Source: Dipodascopsis uninucleata var. uninucleata
Lineage: Eukaryota > Ascomycota > Lipomycetes > Lipomycetales > Lipomycetaceae
Length of the DNA: 64,000 bases
NCBI GenBank assembly: GCA_030568195.1
Contig: JAJLTO010000006.1
Span: 248,001-312,000 of the forward strand
Direction: 5' to 3'
Shown: one piece after another, positions 1-10,289 of the stretch
Layout: each line of letters opens with the position of its first letter
Position numbering within the stretch: position 1 is the stretch's first letter
Notes under the pieces: generated by a model
Told to the model about the DNA's origin: nothing
Databases searched by the model: none
What the model saw: the letters and a program-made list of their open reading frames with translations, nothing else
Translations under genes and position numbers: made by a program

Positions 1-919
1 GGTTGATATTTTTGAGAAAAAGTATATCATAATGCCTATACATGAACGGTACGACAAATCTGTAACTTAAGTTTATATATAGCTCATTCTAACAATGCAA
101 TTTAGGGCACATTGGTATGTCGCGATAATATGCAATTTATGTAACATCGACAAAAGCAAAGAGTCTATAGTCTCTGATCAGAAGCCAACTACTATCGATG
201 ACGATGGTAATTTATCTCTAAGTCCGTTGAGACGTTCAAGTTTCCGAAGAGATGCTCTAACGCCAGAAGAGTGAGTTTACGTTCTCAATTTTGTAGATAT
301 TGCATCTAAGCAACGCTAATGTTCCTCTAGTCCCATAATATTTGTCTTCGATTCACTTAAACTTAAGCACAATACCATATTCCGGCCACTGCGAGATTAT
401 CTTGTAGCGGAAGCAATGGACAAGCGTGGATACTCTCTGGAAGGTAGCCAAATTAAATCAAAATATGGCTATGCACCTACTCAACCAAATTATTGTGATT
501 GCGGTGTGTATGTTGCTCATTACGTAGAGACTTTTCTTGAGAAACCGGAAGCTTTTTTACCTCTTCTTGTCGATGGACAAAATGACAAAAAGCTAGTAAT
601 GGAGCAACTGGATAAGCTCTGGAACACTGATAAATTGCATGAAAAGCGATTGTATATGCAGAAACTGATTATTGATTTGAAACGAGAGGCAGAGAGCAGA
701 TCTGAGGAAACTAGTTGTACTTCAGATCACTCAACCGATTCACCTATGAAGGAAGATAATACAGTCGTATCTCCTGGCATCTCAGAGGCATGTAATAATT
801 CATTTTCAGGCGATGACGACAGCGAGGCTATTTCTGAGATACCGCTCACAGGAACTGTATCTACATCCAAATCGACAGCAGAGTCTACAGAGTTAGAACA
901 TATGGACTTGAGAGAATGA
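1..919 (+). CDS. ULP2: Ulp2-type SUMO protease, 3' part only
   Basis: C-terminal part of a C48 (Ulp/SENP) cysteine protease that removes SUMO from proteins; the 5' end lies outside the window. I read three exons: about 2-48, 106-270 and 331-919, joined by 57- and 60-nt introns with GT/AG ends and branch sites CTAAC (89-93) and CTAAT (316-320). All the catalytic parts are visible: His in AHWYVAIICN (codon 110-112), Asp in FVFDSL (350-352), Gln in PTQPNY and the nucleophile Cys in CDCGVY (500-502). The wording VDIF-KYIIMPIHE-HWYVA fits the Ulp2/SENP6-7 branch better than Ulp1 (family knowledge). After the domain there is a tail of about 110 residues rich in Ser, Thr and acidic residues, as is usual for Ulp2, whose tail is phosphorylated in yeast. 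Some 60 residues between the His and Asp blocks form a Ulp2-like insertion. The family assignment is firm; the Ulp2 branch is likely. Confidence 0.88.
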
Positions 920-1391
920 TGTGATCTTCTAATGATATACGAGAGACCCGACAACTTTTGCATCTGTCGGAGTCGTTGTTTTGATTTTGAATTTCTAGTA
1001 TATACTTGCATATACTCACGTAGGTATATCTATTGCTATTGCAGCATATTTAGGATAGGTTTTAAAGATAATGGAATTGTATATAGAACTCTTGCTTAAG
1101 TTGTTGCTGTAGTAATCTCTGTCGATAAGTAGTGTATTAGGGTATTACCTCAAAAACCTCAGTATATTGAATGTAGGGATCCGATGAGCACAAGGAGCAT
1201 GTAAACTAGTTTTCAGAGTTACAGATCGCGAGATCCGGTGTTGAATATTTGCTTCCGACTTGATCAGAATAACATAGACTAGGACAGCAATTTTAAATTG
1301 GCTGTTGTATTAGTTCAACTCTAAAGTCTCTAAGATTGGCATTATTGTACGAAGAAAGTAACATAAAGAAAGCGTGAGATACAGAATTTAC
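920..1391. other. intergenic, nothing recognised
   Basis: A spacer of about 470 bases between the SUMO protease and the next gene on the same strand. It should hold the 3' UTR of the first and the promoter of the second. I see no RNA gene, repeat or clear regulatory motif. Confidence 0.5.
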
Positions 1392-4300
1392 ATGAAAAGG
1401 TTTACACAATTTTTAAGTAAAACAGGCAACCTTTTGTCCTCGCCCAAGCGTCAAAATACGAGTGGCTCAGAGTCTGATGATATAAAATCGCAAATAGATA
1501 TTGAAGACCTAAGTTCTGTCGGATCAGAGTTAGAGAACCAGGAGACTCTAGAGGAACTAAGTTCCCCGTCGCTGCGTCAAAGATTAGTCAACGAGAACAT
1601 TAGCGATCCTACATTAGAAGCAGCAGGGGAGAGCCTAGTCATTAATTCGTCTCTCAACCAAATTAGCAGAGATTCCTCAGTATCTGGGCGTGGTGATGGT
1701 GACTTCGACTGTCGTGAGCCTCTTGACTCTACAATTATCGTGAGCACGCAAAAACGCGCTACCACTTCAACTTCATGTCCACAGACTTCTTCAAAGTCTA
1801 CACGATCAACAAGGGATTATTCGGTACGTGGCTTTCTTTTTATTTATTCTCCATTATCCAGAATTCGCTCATTTTGGGTCTGTGTCACTAGTGGTTTTAT
1901 CCGCGTGGTTCGCGATATATATAATCGATTGCTGCAATTTTCTGCTAGTAGAATACGCGTAGCAAATAATTGTTACTTACTTAGTATATATGGGTTAGGT
2001 TTCAAGTTGCAATCCACAAGGGAGCCGCAGCTCCGATATAGACAACAACAGCAAACCCAGAGCAATTTCAGACGAACACCGAGAGGTAGAAGGTACCGGG
2101 CAGATATCTTCACCATTAGCAACTAAAAAGTCGAGAGGCAGCAAGGTGTTTGAGTTGCAAGGTGATAGGGTTGTACTGGCAGAAGTTATCAGCGATATTG
2201 AAGGTAAGTGTGCTAAATGAGGTGCTATTGAAGAATTACCTGAACAAACAGAGTAAAGGTTCTCTAGCATTTGATCATGAGATACCTCTGATCATGATTG
2301 CGCGGGCAAGAAATGGAAGCGCGGACCTAATTTTTGTGTCAAAATGAGTTAGATAACTGCAAATCTACTGGAAATATATTTGATTTTCCAAGTGACGACG
2401 ACAATAAAGAAGAATACGGTAGACGTACACGAAAACCATTGGTCTTAAATTCGGTGATACCAGGAAGAGACCCAAATAGCTTTCTAATCCAGGAAGGGAA
2501 GTTCAAAAAACGCTCTCTTAGTGATAAAGCTATATTAGATGCTCCTCTAGCTAAACGACCAAAGAAGCAAGAAAACAGAAAGCAGTTCTCTAGAACTAAT
2601 AAAGCGGATATAGAGCAGCAGATCATAAGAGAGCAAAGAAAAATCGCTGCAGGTACGAGCACGCGTTTGATTTAGTTGACAAAAGCCGATTATTGACATT
2701 TTCTAACTAATGGTAGATAATCAAGCTACTCCTGATAATAGAAGTTTCGAGACCAACAAAACTGGTAACAGTGTTGTCTACGACCAATTAACTAAAAAGA
2801 GAGGTCAGTCTATTGAACTACAAATCAGTTTTTTTTAATCTTCATACGCTAACAAGACAATGTCGCTCCATATATATATAGACCTTGAACTAATAAAGGA
2901 AATCAAAGAAGATAATTACTATCCAGGCGAAGCAGGACTAATACTAGTTGAGAAAGAAACAATAGACAAAGTTGAGAACTGGCTTGCTAATTCTCGTCTA
3001 TCAGAAGAAAATACTGCCAAGATGGAGACACCCAACGGAGAGTCTGAGGGATCCGTCTCAATAGCAACAAACGACAATATCTTATCTGTAAATGATAGTG
3101 ATATAGGAGGAAGCCTATCTTCACCGGAACCTGGGCAGACTGACAAATCTAATACCGAGACTCATCATGCTAACTCCATGTCTCTCACTTCCGGCGTTGC
3201 TAAACTTCCCGACGATAATGTCGTCGACAGTGCGTTGATGTTAGATAAGTACCGTTTAGGGCCCTTTGAATATGCAGTTCCAGTCGGCCTTTTTGATTTC
3301 CAGCGTCAGATCTATGAACAAGTGATCATTCTTCACTCAAGTGAAATCTTACGTTTCTGTGACTTTGTTTCCAGTCCAGCCAGCTTGCGAGAGCAATTGG
3401 AGCCAGCAATGCGGACAGTTGCAAACCGAACAATGCTGGCAGCGACACACCCATACCTTCTGGTCCCCAGTCTTTTACCGCGGAATCTTAATGACAAGGA
3501 GGAGTCACGATATATTGCGGCTATAGGAGAGAAGTTCCATGTTTTGGAAAGTATTGTTATGGCATTTAAACAGACTGGACTTAAATTAGGGATTGTTGCT
3601 CGTGAAGGACCAACAATGGATTTGGTATCTACGTTTCTTAGCGGTAAAAAAATTAAATATGCGAGAAGGGAAGGAGAGATGGATATGGAAGTTAACCGTG
3701 AGATGACCGAAGATGAAAGTCAACTATTCGAGAAGGCGATCGTCGTATTGGTACCATCAACAGCAAAAGACGAAAATGACAAGAATAAGAGGTTTATTTT
3801 ACCAGCAGTGGACCTAGTTGTGGCATTAGACTCCAGTTTTGATGCTTCCCAATCACAGGTTCAACAGCTTAGAGGCGCAACAGGTGCTGGCCTTGCAGCC
3901 ATCGAATCACTTGCCCCAGTTATACGTCTGGTGGCGGTAAACACTTGTGAGCACGCACTTGTAGGAGCAGCGGCATCGTTAGGAAGCCAGGATATTGTGC
4001 TAGACATTTCTGTTTTGAGTAGTGTTATCACTGCTGTTACGTTATTGCGGCAAGATGCTGGCAGGTTACCGGAAGAAGTCCGTAAAGAGCTAGATGTGCT
4101 ACCCCAGAAGTTACCAGCATGGATCAAGGACAAACGATCAGAGCCATTTCCATTTTCATTTACCATGTCACCTAATAGTACCAGTAAAATACTGTCAAAC
4201 CTATCAAGCTCAATGGTTACAGTTAAAGAGATAAATCTTAGAGATGTGCTCTCTGAGAGTGCGAGCGGTAGCTTGATGTCAGAAATGCTGAACTCACTAG

Positions 4301-5268
4301 AGTCAGATTCTCACCCTCCTATTCAAATTAGCATTGAGGATGCTATATTGCACTTTCTTAAAATGTCTAAATTGGTGGGTGTTGCTGATGACTCGCCAGA
4401 AACGAAACGGCTCCGATTATCCGATATCGAGGGACCAGGAAACTACATGCAACTAGATAGTAAAGAAGACGAGCTCGAAGAGGACGATGATCATCTGAAA
4501 GACAATTATTTGTCTGATAATGACGAAGATTTATCTTCCCTGTCTGTGGACGTTAAAGAACAAATCATCGAAAGTCTACGACTGCATCTTACTGATGCTC
4601 ATGCCAGAGTACATCTGTTAGAATCTGAGTTGGATAACTTTAAAGAGCATCACGTAACGCTCTTGCTCAAAGATGAAAATACGGACAAGATCATGCAAGA
4701 ACTTGTTGCGAGGAACGAAGAGCTCGAGAAACGTGTGACAACTGCTCAAAAACGAATTGAGCAGAATGACGTCGAAAAAGCAAGGCTTAAAAGTGAGATT
4801 GCAGAAAAGAAGGTCCTGCTGGAAAAAGCTGAGAATGCTTTGTTGAATGGCTCTGCAGATTTAAAAGAGCTCCAGGAACTACGAAATACTAAATCAAAGC
4901 TTGAAGACGACAACCGAAGACTGCAAAACACGCTCCAGAACCATGACTCGACGGCCAATTACATGCGTATAGAATATGAGAAGGCGACTCGGGCGGCAAG
5001 AGAAGCTGAAGAAGAGATTCAAAAGCAAAAGCAGATCAATCAGGAACTTGAGAGAAAGGCCAACGTCAATGTACAGCAGCTGAAGTTGCTCCAATGGGAT
5101 GCAGAGCGGAGCGAGTGGGAAGCCAACATAGCTAAATACAAATTGCGGATCGAGTCTCTGGAGGAGAGTCTTAAGCGACTACAAGTGGATCGCACTGCAC
5201 GCGGTGGTCGGTACGGCATTCGGTCGTCCAGCGTGCCACGACGAGGGCTGAGTCCGGCCACGGTTTGA
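1392..5268 (+). CDS. HDA1 complex subunit 2/3-like protein, five exons
   Basis: Likely the fungal Hda2/Hda3-type subunit of the class II histone deacetylase complex, a nuclear repressor. My exons are 1392-1823, about 2104-2203, 2353-2652, 2717-2803 and 2882-5268, about 1,101 codons in frame. The second exon's left edge is the weakest point and could lie anywhere from 2006 to 2104. The last intron uses GTCAGT, branch GCTAAC and acceptor ATATATAG. So an ATG at 2860 that opens the longest reading frame is probably intronic. The N-terminal third is disordered, Ser/acidic and basic. A central domain (in the last exon) carries YRLGPFEYAVPVGL, FQRQIYEQVI and ATHPYLLVPSLLP, which resemble the helicase-like HDA2-3 domain with its HPYLLV block. 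Acidic linker (EDELEEDDD), then about 200 residues of coiled coil, then a basic tail. Hda2 versus Hda3 is not decided. The first exon could in principle be a separate gene. Confidence 0.65.
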
Positions 5269-6902
5269 TTTAGTTATATGTGCGCTCATTTGAGCTTTGC
5301 TTTAAGTTTTATGTTTTGTCTCTGCTTTTATCTTTTTTTCCTCTTCTGAGCATTGGACTATCGTGATCATGTCGTCAACTTGTATTTAGTCAATAAGTAA
5401 TCATATTGTGTACTCAAGTGCTTAATTTCTTAATTTCTTTTCCTGATGTATGTATAACCACTTAAGCTCCTGCGTTTGTGATCAATTTAACTATTACTTA
5501 GCCTGCAAAGGCGTAATGAAAATAAAACATACGCATAATAATATAGCTACTTCGTAGTTTGTGTGCATATGCCATATCTGTGTTGCTGCTTAGTTACTTG
5601 GCCACGTGTATTCTAGAGCAGTTCTGCATTACGAGCTTTAGAGTAGAATTGCGCATATGGGCGGCTGTGAAGTAATTACAAGGACAAGTAATCGCTTATT
5701 CATAAGGCGTTTGAAAAGGTTTGTCTTCTAAATGCTGGAAATTTCAAGACAAACTCGAAGTAAGTAAAGAGCGTGTAAGGTTACAGTTTAATTACGTGCA
5801 TGCATTGGAAGCAATCTATATGCGCAGCAAATAATTAACTCGACGGCAAAATAAATTATATTACCTTTAGATTGCTTCCGCCGAAGTCTAGGTTATCACT
5901 GCCCGAACTCGCACACAATGTGGGACCGTGATAGCCTGAAACATACAGTTATATGCCAGATGAGCAAGCAGGAAGGAAAATAATACTGACCCTGTTTGGT
6001 TTTTGTAATTATGAGGCTCTTCCCCTGTAGGATCTCAATAACAAACTGCTGCTCCCATTGCCTTGTAGCAGATCTCAGATGTTCGTATTGCCGACCAAGA
6101 TACGGGGGGGAAAGGCTGATTTAATCGATCCAGGCAAACCTTATTGTACTAAGTCTGACAAAACTAGATTGTTTATTAGCTGTCAACAGATTTAATTAAA
6201 CTGCAGAGTTTTGCATAAGAGCTAGGGGTATCGGTGGCCACGAGCATAATGTGCATAATACAAATGCAAATATGCCATATAACCAGAGGTTGCCGAAAAT
6301 TAAGTCAGGTCATTTGGATGAAACTTGCTACACCAGGGCATTGAGTAACGCTAACACATGCCGCAAAGTACCTGAAAACTCTATTACTATGAGAACGCCG
6401 ATGCTGGTACGCAAGTTTTCCCCCTCTCTGCAAAGGTCAGGTACGCTGAACCTAGAAGATATACTGCAACTAAGCTACTAGCGCAGAGCTTACTTCGTAC
6501 GAACCATGAAAAGTGAAACGCCAGGAAACACCGGCCGAGAAATACATATATATATTCTGGATATCTCTGAAATCCGTTGTATCTTTTTTCTTGTTCTCTA
6601 CGTATATTTCCCTTCAATTTGACAAACCGATTGCGAGTGTATTGAGTTATCTGAGTGAATACTTTGAATTTTGTCTATAGTACTTCACCACTCTACGTTC
6701 TTTTTTCAGTCTTTCTTTCATTACTTCTATTCGGCTCCAGCAGAAGCACAATTCTGCTACTTTCGTTTTTTTGAATCTCCAACTTGAGATCATTCGCAAT
6801 TTTAAGCTCTTACGATCTTTCACTGTCTTGGAAAGAAAATTTTATACTATAATTCATCGAGATATAACTATTTTTTCTCTCGAAGTCCTTATTTAGTTCA
6901 AG
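5269..6902. other. 1.6-kb intergenic region with two inverted repeats
   Basis: No convincing coding exon. A small frame at 6251-6481 has no domain and no splice support. The part before the next gene (about 6600-6900) is T/C-rich, as expected of a strong yeast-type promoter and 5' leader. Two inverted repeats lie near 5807-5937 and are listed separately. Confidence 0.5.
5807..5937. repeat. two neighbouring inverted repeats
   Basis: A perfect 12-base inverted pair (GGAAGCAATCTA at 5807-5818, TAGATTGCTTCC at 5868-5879) with a 49-base loop is followed within about 12 bases by a second, imperfect pair (AGGTTATCAC near 5890, GTGATAGCCT near 5928; 9 of 10 positions match). They could fold in RNA as two successive stem-loops. 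I do not recognise an RNA family. They may be part of the 3' end of the upstream gene, an uncharacterised RNA, or chance in AT-rich DNA. Confidence 0.35.
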
Positions 6903-7730
6903 ATGAAGTCTTTCTTTACTGCGCTTATTGGTTTCTCGGCCGCTGCCGTTGCTGTTCCCATGCACATGCACAAGCGAGATCCTTTCGTCGTTACTGTCTA
7001 CGATGCTGTTCAGGTTACTCAGATTGTGACTGTTACTTCCACTATTGTGGTATATCCTACTGGAGATTCTTCTCCAGCTGAGTATGTTGCTCCAACTACC
7101 TCTTCTTATGAATATGTTGCTCCAACTAGCTCTTCTTACGAATATGTTGCTCCAACTAGCTCGTCTGAGGAGTATGTTGCTCCAACTACCTCTTCTTACG
7201 AATATGTTGCTCCAACTACCTCTTCTTATGAATATGTTGCTCCAACTACTTCCTCTTCAGAATATGTTGCTCCAACTACTTCCTCTTCTTCAGAATATGT
7301 TGCTCCAACTACTTCCTCTTCTTCAGAATATGTCGCTCCAACTACTTCTACCTACGTCTCACCTTCTACTACTTCCAGCTCTGCTACACCAAGCTCTACT
7401 TCCGGCAGCGGAACTGGCGAGTACTCTGGTGATGGTACCTTTTATGATGTAGGATTGGGCTCTTGCGGTAACACCAACACCGATGATGAGCTTGTTGTTG
7501 CTGTCTCCAATGACTTGATGTCTGCTAGTGACAATGGTAATTCTAATAACAATCCACTTTGTGGAAAAACTATCACGGCTTACCGCGGAGACAAATCTGT
7601 CACTGTCACTGTTGTTGACACTTGCATGGGTTGTGCTGAGTACGATCTTGACTTCTCCCCTACTGCCTTCGACTACCTTGGAGAAGCAAGTGAAGGAAGA
7701 ATTCCTATTACCTGGAGCTGGGACAATTAA
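6903..7730 (+). CDS. secreted repeat protein with expansin-like DPBB domain
   Basis: A 275-residue secreted protein in one exon. It has a signal peptide (MKSFFTALIGFSAAAVAVP), a Kex2-type site (HMHKR-DP, about residue 25), a Val/Thr-rich stretch, then nine copies of a 9-11 residue unit EYVAPTTSS(S/Y) (about residues 60-150). A short Ser/Thr linker leads to a C-terminal double-psi beta-barrel of about 105 residues. The barrel has TFYDVGLGSCGNTNTDDELV, LCGKTITAY and VVDTCMGCAEYDLDFS, with the Asp and Cys pattern of RlpA/barwin/expansin-like domains. Fungal relatives are wall or surface proteins; the Ser/Thr repeats are probably O-mannosylated. There is no C-terminal GPI signal, so release or wall retention seems likely. 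The start is the first ATG, directly ahead of the signal peptide. A substrate cannot be read from the sequence. Confidence 0.85.
   Translation: MKSFFTALIGFSAAAVAVPMHMHKRDPFVVTVYDAVQVTQIVTVTSTIVVYPTGDSSPAEYVAPTTSSYEYVAPTSSSYEYVAPTSSSEEYVAPTTSSYEYVAPTTSSYEYVAPTTSSSEYVAPTTSSSSEYVAPTTSSSSEYVAPTTSTYVSPSTTSSSATPSSTSGSGTGEYSGDGTFYDVGLGSCGNTNTDDELVVAVSNDLMSASDNGNSNNNPLCGKTITAYRGDKSVTVTVVDTCMGCAEYDLDFSPTAFDYLGEASEGRIPITWSWDN
7080..7352 (+). repeat. coding tandem repeat, nine EYVAPT units
   Basis: Nine imperfect 27-33-bp units, each coding for EYVAPT followed by three to five Ser/Thr/Tyr/Glu residues, lie head to tail inside the expansin-like gene. Unit length grows towards the 3' end through added Ser codons (TCT/TCC). 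Such arrays change copy number readily by slippage or recombination. Confidence 0.9.
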
Positions 7731-8230
7731 AATGGTGGTGCATTTGGTCTGGGTTAAATTATTTTATTGAATATGGATAGGATTATGGCTCGTGTTTTCA
7801 ACATATGTGAAGATAACTTCTTCATCATATGCTATGTTATGAATTTTTATGATGAATTATTTGTAAAGGGAAAGTTGGTTTAGAACGGAATGGCTTGGAT
7901 ATTATGTATCGACTCGTTTCAAAGATCAAGATGGTGATATAACCTTTTGTTCTTAATGCGTTTTATAAAATAAAAGACTATGATTTGTTTTTATCTAATT
8001 CTATGATTCCAATCGTATTTGTAAATATGCCATTCAAACTTGTGTCTCACAACGTAGCTTTTTTATTTTATTTTACGTGTTGTTCGAGGATGCTCGTTGA
8101 GTTTTTGATTTTATTAGTTTGTGATCTAATGGTAACAAGAAATTTTCGCCAAAGCACTTATGTACATAACTCCTTTTTCCTTATTGACTACAAAATCGTA
8201 GTTTACAGTTAGTCTTACAAATATGTTTGT
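7731..8230. other. intergenic, nothing recognised
   Basis: About 500 AT-rich bases between two genes on the same strand. The frame at 7985-8212 gives a hydrophobic, low-complexity translation typical of AT-rich non-coding DNA. I see no RNA gene. Confidence 0.5.
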
Positions 8231-9313
8231 ATGGTCATGATTTCGCCGGAAGCAAATATAGGAACAGAAGAGGCCAGCAAGTTACAGAATAAATTAAAGC
8301 AGAAGTATGGAATATGGCCCTCAAGATCTTGTTGGATAGACCAAGTATACAGAAAGCAATGCGCGTCGGGCCTACTGAGATTACCGAGTTTGCATTTCCA
8401 AACTGGAGATGATAAAATTTTTCTTCAATTCGAGAACGAGTTTCTGAAAAGTAATCTTGAAGCGTGCATTCCACCCATACTAGAAGCAGTATCCCATAGC
8501 CGAAGTGGTGATGAAACTCTACATTCTCTGGACGAGGAAGTGATTCAGAGGGAGTACGAAGAATGCCTCAAGTACTCAACTCTTATCCCTCAAGGAGTAG
8601 AAAGTTTGCAATCTACGACTCTTTCGGGTCCAATCACGCTGCAGATAGTTGAGTTACAAGAAATTGGAATCAGCAGAAATGAACAACTGCGTCGTCTTGA
8701 AGAGAGTCTAGCAGACGAAAAATCTGAACGTGTGGTTGTACGCGAAATCCCACCTGACAGCAACACCGCTAATATTCTTGCTAGTTCTGCCAGGATGCAA
8801 AGCCAAGATTCCTCGTTCTCTCAGTCTGATGTGGCAACTAAGAATATTGATCTACCTTATCACGAGCTACAACAGTGTACCAAGAGCGGAAGAAAAATGT
8901 TGGTTGGAAAGAGCATATGTAAAGTACTGCTGCAAGATCCACTTGGGAGAGTATATTGGGGTATTGAACAGAAACCTGTAAATGGACTAGAAGTTGGTCT
9001 CAAATTAGGTGTGAAAATTACTTTAAAGAATATAACAATAAGCAGAGGTGTGTTTTTACTAAAACCAACTAGCGTCACGCTTCATGGAGGTGGCTATATC
9101 GAAGAGTGGAATTTCAATTTTCATCAGAATCTTTTGAATAGTCTAAGATCGGCAATCTTTGGTGAATCTAATACTCCTATCTTAGTGCAAAGAAACGAAC
9201 AGCACAACTTGAAGATAGATTCCGCACACAACGTTGCTGTGGACGCTGATGACGATGAGTTTGGATGCTATGCCGATGATGATCTGGAATTCCTAGAATA
9301 CGAGCCATCTTGA
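8231..9313 (+). CDS. RMI1: RMI1, RecQ-mediated genome instability protein 1
   Basis: OB-fold partner of the RecQ helicase (Sgs1/Rqh1/BLM) and topoisomerase III, dissolving double Holliday junctions in the nucleus. The 360-residue frame is a single exon. Near the N terminus KYGIWPSRSCWIDQVYRKQ matches the helical start of RMI1, in which the motif P-S-x-x-W is typical. The OB fold follows in the second half: KSICKVLLQDPLGRVYWGIE, then GLEVGLKLGVKITLKNITI and FLLKPTSVTLHGGGYIEEW, matching the RMI1 order (ligand strand, P-[I/V]-L block, G-G-x-[I/V]-E). An insertion of about 120 polar residues separates the helical part and the OB strands. The C terminus ends in an acidic tail (DADDDEFGCYADDDLEFLEYEPS, given here by position 9246-9310). 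Two ATGs six bases apart (8231, 8237) could both start it. Confidence 0.85.
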   Translation: MVMISPEANIGTEEASKLQNKLKQKYGIWPSRSCWIDQVYRKQCASGLLRLPSLHFQTGDDKIFLQFENEFLKSNLEACIPPILEAVSHSRSGDETLHSLDEEVIQREYEECLKYSTLIPQGVESLQSTTLSGPITLQIVELQEIGISRNEQLRRLEESLADEKSERVVVREIPPDSNTANILASSARMQSQDSSFSQSDVATKNIDLPYHELQQCTKSGRKMLVGKSICKVLLQDPLGRVYWGIEQKPVNGLEVGLKLGVKITLKNITISRGVFLLKPTSVTLHGGGYIEEWNFNFHQNLLNSLRSAIFGESNTPILVQRNEQHNLKIDSAHNVAVDADDDEFGCYADDDLEFLEYEPS

Positions 9314-9504
9314 AGTGAGGAAAGAATAATGAATGGAAATTAATCGATCACATTTTAAGAGCAAATAAAATATCCATTAAAACATATATTACTAGAGAGT
9401 AAACTATCATATGGTAGCCTAACAATAATTAACCAAGACATACTAAGGACTAGAAGGTCCTATATAACAGTGAATGTGGCGCTCGAGTGCATTTTACTTC
9501 TTAT

Positions 9505-10289
9505 TTACAAGAGGGCAGAAATGTCAGTCTCAAGAGCTTCTATATTTGAGGTTAAATAACAAGATAAATGTTAGCATATATCTATAGTAATATCGAAAAC
9601 ATATCAGTAGCTTTCTTACCTGGTGTTGAGAGCGAGGAGTATCTCTCAACTACGTTTCCTGACTTATCAATCAAAAATTTCTCAAAGTTCCACTTGATAC
9701 CGCGGAAGCCAATTAATCCAGCTTTCTTAGACTTAAGAAATTTATACACTGGATCTGCACCGTCGCCATTAACATCAATTTTCTTGAGAACTGGGAATGT
9801 GACACCATAATTCAACTGACAGAAGGAAGCAATCTCCTCGTCAGTTCCAGGCTCCTGACGACCTAGAAAACACTTAGCAATAACACATTATTGAATCATC
9901 GCCTCTAAAATATTTGCTCTACTAACCAAACTGGTTGCATGGGAATCCTATTATGATGAAATTTTTCTCCTTGAACTTCTCATATAGACTCTCCAAACCC
10001 TTGTATTGCTGTGATAGTACATCATAATTAGTATCTCCGTTTTAACTTGAGATAGACATGGCTACTATAGTGACAAAATACTTACTGGAGTAAAACCGCA
10101 TCTATATAATAATTAGTTATTGGAGCTAGATAAATATAAGAAAAATGCTACTATTATAGAAGTCACTTACTTGGAAGCAACATTAACTATTAAAACAACC
10201 TTTCCTTCTAGCTGTTTGAAGTCGTACGGCTGAGACTTGTTGTCCAAAGGCTTAAGATCGTAAAAGGACTGGGGGATATCAGAAGACAT
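9505..10289 (-). CDS. glutathione peroxidase-like thiol peroxidase with a 16-nt micro-exon
   Basis: Gpx-family peroxidase (Gpx3/Orp1-type in yeasts), reducing hydroperoxides with thioredoxin or glutathione. Read on the minus strand, exons are 10289-10171, 10101-10086, 10008-9927, 9862-9620 and 9539-9505, giving about 164 residues, the usual length. The second exon is only 16 nt and supplies the active-site block KCGFTP with the peroxidatic Cys. The others give the N terminus through [16 protein letters not shown] through [27 protein letters not shown] (with the usual resolving-Cys position in SFCQLNY) through [11 protein letters not shown], and [11 protein letters not shown]. The catalytic partners Gln (GRQEPG) and Trp (IKWNFEKF) are present. 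Cysteine is used rather than selenocysteine, as in all fungi. The gene points away from the glutamate-cysteine ligase regulatory gene, sharing a 1.4-kb promoter region. Exon phases all agree. Confidence 0.92.

Noticed and set aside
1824-2126. Continuation of the first Hda2/3-like exon to 2126
   Set aside because: Beyond the GTACGT donor at 1824 the translation turns hydrophobic and Tyr/Ile-rich, typical of intron sequence.
2110-2840. Similar peptides TKKSRGSKVFELQ and TKKRGQSIELQ suggesting a duplicated exon
   Set aside because: With correct splicing the second half of the latter (GQSIELQ) is intronic; the DNA is not clearly related, so chance is likelier.
6251-6481. 76-codon frame upstream of the expansin-like gene
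   Set aside because: No domain, no conserved-looking block, and it ends well ahead of the pyrimidine-rich promoter.
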